NCBI RefSeq assembly: GCF_037044555.1
Contig: NZ_CP146275.1
Coordinates: 2,398,501-2,462,500, forward strand
Source of the DNA: Pelagibacterium nitratireducens
Lineage (GTDB): Bacteria > Pseudomonadota > Alphaproteobacteria > Rhizobiales > Devosiaceae
DNA: 64,000 nucleotides
Direction: 5' to 3'
A program made the translations under genes and the position numbers. Within the stretch, counting starts at the first letter, position 1. Each line of letters starts with the position of its first letter. The notes under the pieces were generated by a model that did no database searches, had not been told where the DNA came from, and saw nothing but the letters and a program-made list of their open reading frames with translations. Below are positions 25,895-34,878 of the stretch, one piece after another.

Positions 25895-28800
25895 ATGGCT
25901 AAGCTCGATCGGAACGACCTCGACTTCATTCTCAAACAAATCAAGATCGCCGAAGAACATTCGGCGCTGATCGAACAAGGTGTCGATCCGCGCGAAGCCC
26001 TTGAGCAACTGGTCTCAAGCCCGTTGCTGCCCTTCGGGCTCCGTACGGTTGATGGCAGCTTCAACAATTTCCAGCCCGACATGATCCAGTTCGGTGCGGG
26101 CGACGAAGCCATGACACGGCTGTTGACACCCGATTACAATCCGGCCGAAGCCAACCCGCGCACCGGCCAGCCCACCAGCTATGAGCAGTTCGACGGCTCG
26201 GTTTACGACAGTCAGCCGCGCGTCATTTCCAATATCATTACCGATCAATCGATCGACAACCCTGCCGCCATAACCGCAGCTCTCGCCTCGGTCGGCATCA
26301 CTGGGGCCGAGGCCCTGCAGATCACAGGCTCGGTCATGGCGCTGCGCGCCGAGGCCCTCGCGCTGCGCGCCGCCATCGGCGATGCGCAAGCCGATGCGCA
26401 AGCGGCGTACGATGCCGCAGACGCGGCGCTCACGGCCGCGATTACGGCCCAGACAGACGCGCTGGCGGCTTACGATCAGGCCGTCGCAGATCACGCCGCT
26501 GCGCAGTCTGGTGCCGACGGTGCCGGCGCCGCGCTGACATCGGCCATCGCCGCGCGGGACGCCCATCTTCCCACGGTGACCTCGGCCCAAGCCGATGCGG
26601 CCGCCAAGCTTGCTACGATGCAGACCGCCCAAACAATGGCGGCGACCACCCAGGACGCGGTAACGCTGGCTGCTGCGCAGCTTGCATCCGCCCAGGCGAT
26701 CGAGGCTGCGGCCTTGGCGACATTCCAGGCCGATCCCACGGTGGCCAACGCCAACGCCTATGCCGCGGCAGTCGACGTCCGCGAAGATGCGGCCTTGGCC
26801 CATGGACTGGCTGTCGAGGCCGACGAGGACGCCGATGCTGCCCTGCTTGAGGCACAGGCCGAGCACACGGCGGCAGTAAATGCGGTGCAGGATGCACTTA
26901 CAGAGCTTCAGCAGCTCGAGGCGGATGTGGATCTGGCCGAGGCCAATGCGCAATCGGTCCAGGCGCAGCTCGATCTGGCCAATACAGCCCTTCAGGCCGC
27001 CACCGAGACTCTCGAACAGGCAGATGAAGCCGTGGCGGCCGCAACCGCCGCACGCGACGCTGTTCCCCTTGGCGAAGCAGCAACCGCAGCCGCCAAGGCC
27101 GCCGCCGATGCGGCCGATGCCGCCACGATTGCCGAATTGACCGAACACGGCGTCAGCATGGATGAGGCCAACGTGTTCATCAAGAACATCGCCGCCGACC
27201 TGGGCGACACAGCCTCCTTCAATGGCTTCATGACGATCTTCGGCCAGTTCTTCGATCATGGCCTCGACCTCACCGCCAAGGGTGGATCGGGCACGGTTTA
27301 CATTCCGTTGCATCCCGATGACCCGCTCTACGATCCGGAAAGTTTTACCAATTTCATGGTTCTGACCCGCGCCACCAACGAGCCGGGCGCCGATGGAATT
27401 GTGGGCACCGAGGATGACGTCCGCGACCACCGCAACGAAACCACACCATGGACCGATCTCAATCAGGTCTATACCTCAAACCCGTCGCACCAGGTTTTCC
27501 TGCGCGAGTATGTCATGGTCGATGGAAAGCCTGTCGCAACCGGTCTCATGCTCGAGGGCGAAGCGGGTGGACCGCCGACCTGGGCCGATATCAAGGAGCA
27601 GGCCCGTGAAATGCTGGGTATCGCGCTCGATGACCTCAACGTTCACAGCGTTCCCCTGCTCGCCACCGATCTCTATGGTGAATTCCTGCGCGGGGCCAAC
27701 GGGTTACCCCAGATCGTAACGGCGAACGGCCTGGTCGAAGGCAATCTTGATGCACCCATCGACGCGCTGGACAGCCTGAGCGCCGGACGGGCCTTCCTCA
27801 ACGACATCGCGCACAACGCGGTGCCGGGATCCTATACGGTCAGCCAGGGCGCTGGCGGCACCGTCACCGGCATCAAGACAGCTGATCCCGATGATGAGAT
27901 CGGCAACGAGATCATTCCTAACATGTTTGGCGGCAACGCCACATATGACGACGAATTGCTTGACAAGCATTTCATCGTCGGCGACGGGCGGGGCAATGAA
28001 AACATCGTGCTGACTGCAGTGCACACGATGTTCCATGGCGAGCACAATCGCCAGGTCGATGCCATCAAGGCCAGCGTGATTGCAGAAGGCGATCTTGCCT
28101 TCCTCAACGAGTGGCTGCTTGTCGAAGTTACCGAAGTTCCGGCCGATCTTTCGTCGCTCGTCTGGGATGGCGAGAGACTTTTCCAGGCCTCGCGGTTCTC
28201 GACCGAAATGGTCTACCAGCACCTTGTGTTTGAAGAGTTCGTCCGGGCGATCGCACCGCAGATCGATCCCTTCGTGTTCTCCAACAGCGTCGAGATCGAT
28301 GCGGCCATCTATGAGGAGTTTGCCCAGGTCGTTTACCGTTTCGGCCACTCGATGCTCGCAGAGAACGTCGAGATGCTCAAATTCGCCGGTGGCGCCGCAT
28401 CGCCCGAAGAGATGAGCCTGATCGACGCCTTCCTCAACCCGATGGCCTTTGCCGAAGCGGGAGCCTCCGCCGAAGAAGCTGCGGGTGCGATCCTGCGGGG
28501 TATGACCCGTCAGGCCGGCAACGAAATCGACGAATTCATGACCGGCGCGCTGCGCAACAATCTTGTCGGCCTGCCACTCGATCTGGCAGCACTCAATATT
28601 GCCCGCGCACGGGAAACCGGCATTCCATCGCTCAATGAAGCGCGGCGTCAGATCTATTCGCAGACCAATGACTCCTATCTCAAGCCCTATTCAAGCTGGG
28701 CCGACTATGCCCAGAACATCAAGAATCCCCTCTCGATCGTCAATTTCATCGCCGCATACGGCACCCATACGTCCATTCTTGAGGCGACGACGGCCGAGGA

Positions 28801-31800
28801 GAAGCGTGATGCCGCATGGGCGCTGGTGTTCGGCGAAGAAGGCGCGCCGGCCGATCGGCTGGACTTCCTCAATTCCACGGGAGCATGGGCGACCCAGGAA
28901 ACCGGCCTCAATGCCGTCGATTTCTGGATCGGGGGCCTGGCCGAAGCGCTGATGCCGTTTGGCGGAATGCTCGGCTCGACCTTCACGTTCGTGTTCGAAC
29001 TGCAGATCCAGAACCTGCAGAACGGGGACCGCTTCTACTATCTCAGCCGCACCCAGGGCCTCAATCTGCTGACCGAACTGGAAAGCGACAGTTTTGCCGA
29101 CCTGATCCGGCGTAACACGGACACCGAAGATACGGGCCTGCATATCAATGGCTCCGCCTTCCAGACGGCCGATTACGTCATCGAAATGGACCAGTCCAAG
29201 CAATACAACGAGGGGCTGGGCACGGCCGATCCGACGCGCGAAACCGACGTCATCTCGGCCGTTACAGGTACCGATTCCCTGGTCGTTCGCCGTGATCTCG
29301 ACAATGACGGCGATATCGACTTCATCCAGTACACCGGCGGAGAACACGTCGTTATCGGCGGCACCAATGAGGACGATTCGATCATCGGTGGGGCCGGCGA
29401 CGACACCATCTGGGGTGAAGGCGGCAACGACACCATCGAGGGCGGATATGGCGTCGACCACATCCATGGCGGTGACGGCGACGACATCATCACTGACAGC
29501 GGCACCGATATCGGCGATGCCGATGTGATCAAGGGTGAAGGTGGCGATGACGTCATCAATGGCGGCATGGGTCTCGACCTGATCTTTGGCGGCGATGGCC
29601 AGGACGTTCTCTCCGGCGGCTCTGAAGACAAGGCCATTTTCGGGGGCCAGGGTGACGATTTCATCCGCTCCGCGTCCGGCGGCGGCGGGGTGATCTTTGG
29701 CAACGAGGGCAGCGACTGGATGGAAGGTCAGGGCAATATGAACACCCTGTCCGGGGACAATTCCGAATTGTTCTTCAATTCGCGCGTCATCGGTCACGAC
29801 ATCATGCTCTCGGGCGAAAACGATACCGATTTCGATGCCGAATCCGGCGACGACATCATGGTTCAGGGCATCGGCATCAACCGCAGCAACGGCATGGCGG
29901 GCTTTGACTGGACAACGTTCCAGGACAACAACTACGCCGCCGATGCGGACATGAACGTGTCGATCTTCGTCAACCAGCAGAACAACATCCTTCGCGATCG
30001 CTACGATCTGGTCGAAGGACTTTCGGGCTGGGACCATGATGACAAGCTCACCGGACGCGAAGTGGTGACCGGGGCTTATGACGCCTTTGGCAATGCCGCC
30101 CAGGTCGACCCGGACGCCCCGATCGAAAGCTTCTCCAACGCATTGCTGGAAAAGAACCTGCACCTCATCGACGGGCTGGCCGATCTTGTCGCCCATCTCG
30201 AACGCTTCGAGGTCTGGAACCCCCACAATCTCGACATACCCACCGACGAAGAGGCCGATGACGGGGCTGTGCCCACTGTGATCGACCCGAACGGCCTCCA
30301 TGAGACCGCAGTCATGGACACATCGGACGGCTCGGACATTCTGCTTGGCGGTGGTGGCTCGGATGAAATCCGCGGCATGGCGGGCAACGACATCATCGAT
30401 GGCGATAAATGGCTCAGCGTTCGGATCGCCATCAGCGACGAAAACGGCGTCGAGTTCGCAACGGCTTCGCGGCTTACGGGTCAGGTTCATGATCTGACCG
30501 GCAATGTACTCTTTGAAGGGCAGACGCTGGAATCCCTTCTCTTTTCCCGCGAGATCCGTCCCTCGCAGCTGGAGGCCAAACGGGAAATTCTCGACGGCGG
30601 ACAGCAGGGCGACATCGATACGGCCGTCTATTGGGACGTTCTCGAGAACTACGAGATCACCCGCAACGACGACGGCAGCATAACCGTCGACCATGTGGAA
30701 CAGACCGCAGGGGCCATCGATCCGGCCTCGGGCCGCAACCTCGAAGCCGAAGGCACCGACCGTCTGTTCAACATCGAACAACTGCGATTTGCGGACGGCA
30801 CCTTCACCATCGACCAGTTGCTGCCACCGCCCAACAGCCCGGCAACCGGCTTGCCGGTCATCAGCGACACGACCCCGACCGAAGGTCAGGTTCTCACTGT
30901 CGATACCTCATCGATCGCAGATGCCAACGGGCTGGGAGCGCTGAGCTATCAATGGCAGGTCTCGGACGATGGCGGCACCAGCTGGCAGAACATCTCCGCC
31001 GTCGTCGGGGGAACGTCGGCGCAATTTGCTCCCAATAACGGCCTGTTCGGACTGGGTGGCCAAGTCGGAGACATTCTCCGCGTCCAGGTCAGCTTCACCG
31101 ACGCTCTGGGCAATCCCGAAGTGCTGGTGTCGCAAGCGACGGCGGTTGTCGGCGAGGACTGGGACGGCACGCCGCTGTTCAACAACACCTTCGATGGCAC
31201 GGCGGGCGACGATATCGCCGATGGCGTCAATCCGCAGAACTTCGGGTTCTTTACTTTGGGTGGCAACGACACCCTCAATGGCAATGGCGGCAATGATGTG
31301 CTCAACGGCCTCGGTGGCAATGATGCCATCAACGGCGGTGCCGGAGACGACATCATCAATGGTGGTGCTGGTACCGATACCATCACCCAGACCAGCACGG
31401 ACGGTCGCGACCGCATCAACGGCGGTGCCGGGACGGACAATTATGTCCTGAACGGTGTCGCGGGTTCAGAAACCTTCCGCATCTATGCGGTAACCGGTGC
31501 GCAGAACGCGGCCATAGCCGCAGCGCTGTCCACTTCGCTGGGCGTCTCGTTCGCAGCGGGAACAGAAATCGTCGTAACCCGGACCGTTGGCGGGGTCGAA
31601 ACGCTTATCGCCGAACTCGACAACATCGAAGAAGTCCGGGTCAACACTCTCAATGTCACCGTAGACAACAACAATGGCGGGCTCGACACGGGGGGCAATG
31701 GCGGCGACACCATCGAGGTAGTGGGCAATTTCAACCCGACCAGCCTCGACTTCAGCACCATCACGATCGATGGCATGGCCGGAAACGACATTGTCGATAT

Positions 31801-33007
31801 CACCTCTCTTCAGTCCGAGCACCGCATCGTCTTCCGGTCCAACGGGGGCAATGACACCATCGTGGGCGCACTGCGGCCCCAGGACGTCATCGAACTGCCC
31901 GAAGGGACAACCGAGCACACATCATCAACCGCGGATGGCGTCACCACGATCAGCTTCGGCGAAAACACCGTCACCTTTGCAACGCCGACAGATGGTGATC
32001 CGGAGGTACGCACGGCAACGGGCCATGAGGATGCAGAAGAAGACGACCATAGCGACGACGACTGCAATTCCGACGACGATGACGCCATCCAGACCCCCGA
32101 TGCCGGAACACCGCCGACTGCTGCGGGACCAATTGTCGGCAGCGCTTCTGCGGACGTGCTCGTCGGCACGATGGGCAAGGATCTGATCTTTGGCCTGGGC
32201 GGCGTCGACTATATCGTCGCTGGCACCGATGCCGACACCATCCGCGGCGATGAGGGCGACGATTTCATCTACGCCGAAGAAGGACGAGACGTGGTCTTTG
32301 CCGGTGACGACGACGACGATGTGTTCGGCGGCGGCGGCGATGACGCCCTCTATGGCGAGGATGGAGACGATTGGATCTCAGGCGACGCCGGCCACGACAT
32401 GCTCGATGGCGGCATGGGCGACGACACCGTGTTTGGCGGCGGCGGCACTGACATGTTCATCGCCAGAAATGGTGACGGCGACGACCACTACGATGGCGGC
32501 GCCGGCTCGGATACGCTGGACATGGGTTCGATGACGGGCAATCTCAGCGTTGACCTGGGAACCGGGACCGGTGGCCGCGGCAGCGTTGTCGGCACCAACT
32601 CGGGCACCGATACCCTCTATGGCATCGAGAATGTGACAACGGGTTCGGGCAGCGACACGATCACCGCCAGCACGGCCGTCAACGTGATGGACGGCGGATC
32701 GGGTGAAGACATCTTCGTCTTCAGCTCCATTGCCGCGGCAGACGGTGACACCATTGTGGGCTTCGAGGCCGGCGACCGGCTCGACCTCTCTGGAATAGAC
32801 GCGAATGGTGGCCTCGCCGGGGTACAGAGCTTCACGCTGGTTTCTGGCCAGGCCAGTGCTCCTGGACAGCTGACCGTCAGTCATGAAAGCCGCGAAGACG
32901 GCGACTTCACAATCGTCTCAGGCAACACCGGCGGCGATGAGGACCCCGAATTCCGGATCGAGCTGACCGGAAATCACGCGCTCACGGCCTCGGACTTCAA
33001 CATCTAG
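25895..33007 (+). CDS. Giant RTX heme peroxidase (animal-peroxidase family), type I secretion substrate
   Basis: A 2370-residue protein. The N-terminus (1-145) and residues 430-1120 form an animal-type heme peroxidase: distal His455 in FGQFFDHGLDLT, the HTMFHGEHNR motif from about 710 and proximal His818 in YRFGHSM. Between them, at about 148-415, sits an alanine-rich coiled coil that interrupts the domain. Glycine/aspartate RTX nonapeptides follow in three blocks (about 1155-1285, 1770-1840 and 2080-2215), with an Ig-like segment near 1660-1770, an Asp-rich patch near 2045-2065 holding the only cysteine I find, and a serralysin-like C-terminus. There is no N-terminal signal peptide. It should be exported by the downstream ABC/HlyD pair, fold with calcium outside and make reactive oxidants. 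Confidence 0.92.
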   Translation: MAKLDRNDLDFILKQIKIAEEHSALIEQGVDPREALEQLVSSPLLPFGLRTVDGSFNNFQPDMIQFGAGDEAMTRLLTPDYNPAEANPRTGQPTSYEQFDGSVYDSQPRVISNIITDQSIDNPAAITAALASVGITGAEALQITGSVMALRAEALALRAAIGDAQADAQAAYDAADAALTAAITAQTDALAAYDQAVADHAAAQSGADGAGAALTSAIAARDAHLPTVTSAQADAAAKLATMQTAQTMAATTQDAVTLAAAQLASAQAIEAAALATFQADPTVANANAYAAAVDVREDAALAHGLAVEADEDADAALLEAQAEHTAAVNAVQDALTELQQLEADVDLAEANAQSVQAQLDLANTALQAATETLEQADEAVAAATAARDAVPLGEAATAAAKAAADAADAATIAELTEHGVSMDEANVFIKNIAADLGDTASFNGFMTIFGQFFDHGLDLTAKGGSGTVYIPLHPDDPLYDPESFTNFMVLTRATNEPGADGIVGTEDDVRDHRNETTPWTDLNQVYTSNPSHQVFLREYVMVDGKPVATGLMLEGEAGGPPTWADIKEQAREMLGIALDDLNVHSVPLLATDLYGEFLRGANGLPQIVTANGLVEGNLDAPIDALDSLSAGRAFLNDIAHNAVPGSYTVSQGAGGTVTGIKTADPDDEIGNEIIPNMFGGNATYDDELLDKHFIVGDGRGNENIVLTAVHTMFHGEHNRQVDAIKASVIAEGDLAFLNEWLLVEVTEVPADLSSLVWDGERLFQASRFSTEMVYQHLVFEEFVRAIAPQIDPFVFSNSVEIDAAIYEEFAQVVYRFGHSMLAENVEMLKFAGGAASPEEMSLIDAFLNPMAFAEAGASAEEAAGAILRGMTRQAGNEIDEFMTGALRNNLVGLPLDLAALNIARARETGIPSLNEARRQIYSQTNDSYLKPYSSWADYAQNIKNPLSIVNFIAAYGTHTSILEATTAEEKRDAAWALVFGEEGAPADRLDFLNSTGAWATQETGLNAVDFWIGGLAEALMPFGGMLGSTFTFVFELQIQNLQNGDRFYYLSRTQGLNLLTELESDSFADLIRRNTDTEDTGLHINGSAFQTADYVIEMDQSKQYNEGLGTADPTRETDVISAVTGTDSLVVRRDLDNDGDIDFIQYTGGEHVVIGGTNEDDSIIGGAGDDTIWGEGGNDTIEGGYGVDHIHGGDGDDIITDSGTDIGDADVIKGEGGDDVINGGMGLDLIFGGDGQDVLSGGSEDKAIFGGQGDDFIRSASGGGGVIFGNEGSDWMEGQGNMNTLSGDNSELFFNSRVIGHDIMLSGENDTDFDAESGDDIMVQGIGINRSNGMAGFDWTTFQDNNYAADADMNVSIFVNQQNNILRDRYDLVEGLSGWDHDDKLTGREVVTGAYDAFGNAAQVDPDAPIESFSNALLEKNLHLIDGLADLVAHLERFEVWNPHNLDIPTDEEADDGAVPTVIDPNGLHETAVMDTSDGSDILLGGGGSDEIRGMAGNDIIDGDKWLSVRIAISDENGVEFATASRLTGQVHDLTGNVLFEGQTLESLLFSREIRPSQLEAKREILDGGQQGDIDTAVYWDVLENYEITRNDDGSITVDHVEQTAGAIDPASGRNLEAEGTDRLFNIEQLRFADGTFTIDQLLPPPNSPATGLPVISDTTPTEGQVLTVDTSSIADANGLGALSYQWQVSDDGGTSWQNISAVVGGTSAQFAPNNGLFGLGGQVGDILRVQVSFTDALGNPEVLVSQATAVVGEDWDGTPLFNNTFDGTAGDDIADGVNPQNFGFFTLGGNDTLNGNGGNDVLNGLGGNDAINGGAGDDIINGGAGTDTITQTSTDGRDRINGGAGTDNYVLNGVAGSETFRIYAVTGAQNAAIAAALSTSLGVSFAAGTEIVVTRTVGGVETLIAELDNIEEVRVNTLNVTVDNNNGGLDTGGNGGDTIEVVGNFNPTSLDFSTITIDGMAGNDIVDITSLQSEHRIVFRSNGGNDTIVGALRPQDVIELPEGTTEHTSSTADGVTTISFGENTVTFATPTDGDPEVRTATGHEDAEEDDHSDDDCNSDDDDAIQTPDAGTPPTAAGPIVGSASADVLVGTMGKDLIFGLGGVDYIVAGTDADTIRGDEGDDFIYAEEGRDVVFAGDDDDDVFGGGGDDALYGEDGDDWISGDAGHDMLDGGMGDDTVFGGGGTDMFIARNGDGDDHYDGGAGSDTLDMGSMTGNLSVDLGTGTGGRGSVVGTNSGTDTLYGIENVTTGSGSDTITASTAVNVMDGGSGEDIFVFSSIAAADGDTIVGFEAGDRLDLSGIDANGGLAGVQSFTLVSGQASAPGQLTVSHESREDGDFTIVSGNTGGDEDPEFRIELTGNHALTASDFNI

Positions 33008-33015
33008 CACGTCCC

Positions 33016-33045
33016 TGTCCGGGGTGGGATCACCCGCCCCGGACA
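33016..33045 (+). terminator. Hairpin between the RTX peroxidase and the secretion genes
   Basis: TGTCCGGGG pairs with CCCCGGACA (9 bp), with an inner GGG/CCC extension, 9 nt after the peroxidase stop. No T-run follows. In other RTX operons a partial terminator here lets far more toxin than transporter mRNA be made; the same role is likely. Confidence 0.55.
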
Positions 33046-33112
33046 CAGCAACCAATGCCGGGCCGCGTTGCTGATCGAAAAGCAGCGGCTCCATCAAGAA
33101 GGGGGAATTGCG

Positions 33113-34876
33113 ATGGCCAAGTCCAAAGCCGACAACCAACTCGCCGAGCATCGCGGAGACGACATGCTCAAGAGCCGATTCAAGGGCATCGGCGTTTTCG
33201 TGTTCTGGATATCGGGCATAATCAACGTCTTGGCGTTGACCGGCTCGTTCTACATGCTTCAGATCTATGACCGGGCGTTGACGAGCGGTTCGATACCAAC
33301 CCTTGTCGCTTTGTCGGTGCTTGCCATCGGGCTGTACCTCTTTCAAGGCGTGTTCGACGCCATCCGCAGCCAGATTCTCGTGCGCATGGGCGCCCGGTTC
33401 GACAAGATGCTGGCGCCGATAGCCCACAAGGTGAGCGTGGACATGCCCCGCTTCGGCTTTTCCACGTCCGAAGCCCTCGAACGCGGGCGTGATGTCGATA
33501 CGGTCCGCAGTTTCATGGGCACGCAGGGGCCCGGCGCACTGTTCGACCTGCCCTGGGTGCCGCTCTATCTGGTCTTTGTATATTTCCTCCATCCCATGCT
33601 GGGCAACGTGACGCTTGGCGGCATCGTCTTTCTGGCCCTCCTCACCGCGCTGACTGAACTCAAATCGCGCAAACTCACCCGAACGGCGCAACAGGCGGCC
33701 GTCACGCGCAACACCATTGCCGATTCCAACGCCCGCAATGCAGATGTCATCAGGGCGATGGGATTTTCCGGGCGTGCGGTGGCACGCTTCAATGCGGCCA
33801 ACGACCAGCATCTGGACCTTCAGACCCGGGCGAGCGATGTCGTTGGGACCTTCAGCGCCTTCTCGCGGGTGGCGCGCATGCTGCTGCAATCGGCCCTTTT
33901 GGGGCTCGGCGCCTATTTCACCATCCAGGGGCAGATGTCGGCCGGCGCCATCATCGCCGTTTCGGTTGCGTCCGGACGAGCGCTGGCGCCCATCGACATG
34001 ACCATCGGCAACTGGAAGGGCATCGTTGCCGCGCGCCAGGCGTTCGGCCGGCTGCGCGACACCATGATCGCGCTCGATACGGCGGACAAGCCTCTTAATC
34101 TGCCAGCCCCATCGATGGCGCTTTCGGTCGAAAAGATCACCGTAGCCGCCCCGACCACCGGCCAGATCCTGCTCTCGGAGGTCTCGTTTAACATCCAGGC
34201 CGGACAAGCACTCGGCATTATCGGCCCCAGCGGCGGTGGTAAATCCACTCTGGCCAAGGCCATCGTGGGCATCTGGCCGACCCTGCGCGGCGGCGTTCGC
34301 ATCGACGGCGCGGAACTGGGCCAGTGGGATGAAGAAGTTCTCGGACACCAGATCGGCTACCTACCCCAGGAAGTGTCGTTGCTCGATGGCACGGTGTTTG
34401 AAAATATCTCGCGCTTCGCCCCCGAACGCGATTCCATGGCCATCGTCGAGGCAGCACAGGCCGCCGGCGTGCACGATATGATCGTACGCCTTGCCGACGG
34501 CTACGATACCCAACTCGGCCCTATGGGCACCGCCCTTTCGGCCGGCCAGCGCCAACGGATCGGGCTGGCACGCGCGCTCTACGGCAAACCGTTCATGGTC
34601 GTGCTCGATGAGCCCAACGCCTTCCTCGATGCCGAGGGCGAAGCCGCGCTCAACACTGCTGTGCGCAGCGTACGCGAACGCGGTGGCATCGCCATCGTCA
34701 TCGCGCATCGACCAAGTGTGCTGGCCGAAGTCGGGCTCGTTGCCGTCATTCAGAACGGCAAGCTCTCCAATTTTGGTGCCAAGGAGAAAGTGATCGGCGG
34801 GCCACGCGCTGTCCGGACCGACGAACCGGCCTCCGATCCTGTCAGGGCCACGCAACCTCTCAAAACGGCGGGTTGA
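33113..34876 (+). CDS. Type I secretion system permease/ATPase (PrtD/AprD type)
   Basis: A 587-residue half-transporter. The membrane domain occupies about residues 20-310 (YMLQIYDRALTSGSIPTLVALS, typical of PrtD-like exporters without a C39 peptidase domain). The ATPase has Walker A GPSGGGKSTLAKAIVG, signature LSAGQRQRIGLARALYG, Walker B MVVLDEPNAFLD and H-loop VIAHRPSV. Drives ATP-dependent export of the RTX proteins in one step. The ATG at 33113 has GGGGGA upstream. It overlaps or abuts the next gene by a few bases. Confidence 0.92.
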   Translation: MAKSKADNQLAEHRGDDMLKSRFKGIGVFVFWISGIINVLALTGSFYMLQIYDRALTSGSIPTLVALSVLAIGLYLFQGVFDAIRSQILVRMGARFDKMLAPIAHKVSVDMPRFGFSTSEALERGRDVDTVRSFMGTQGPGALFDLPWVPLYLVFVYFLHPMLGNVTLGGIVFLALLTALTELKSRKLTRTAQQAAVTRNTIADSNARNADVIRAMGFSGRAVARFNAANDQHLDLQTRASDVVGTFSAFSRVARMLLQSALLGLGAYFTIQGQMSAGAIIAVSVASGRALAPIDMTIGNWKGIVAARQAFGRLRDTMIALDTADKPLNLPAPSMALSVEKITVAAPTTGQILLSEVSFNIQAGQALGIIGPSGGGKSTLAKAIVGIWPTLRGGVRIDGAELGQWDEEVLGHQIGYLPQEVSLLDGTVFENISRFAPERDSMAIVEAAQAAGVHDMIVRLADGYDTQLGPMGTALSAGQRQRIGLARALYGKPFMVVLDEPNAFLDAEGEAALNTAVRSVRERGGIAIVIAHRPSVLAEVGLVAVIQNGKLSNFGAKEKVIGGPRAVRTDEPASDPVRATQPLKTAG

Positions 34877-34878
34877 TC

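Noticed and set aside
28691..30781. 696-codon open frame opposite the RTX peroxidase
   Set aside because: Antisense to the RTX and peroxidase region; the repeating composition (DDV/VDD runs) mirrors the RTX repeats.
29360..32530. Dense short tandem repeats considered as CRISPR or satellite DNA
   Set aside because: They are in-frame glycine/aspartate nonapeptides with 27-nt periodicity and variable codons; no spacers or conserved DNA repeat, no cas genes.
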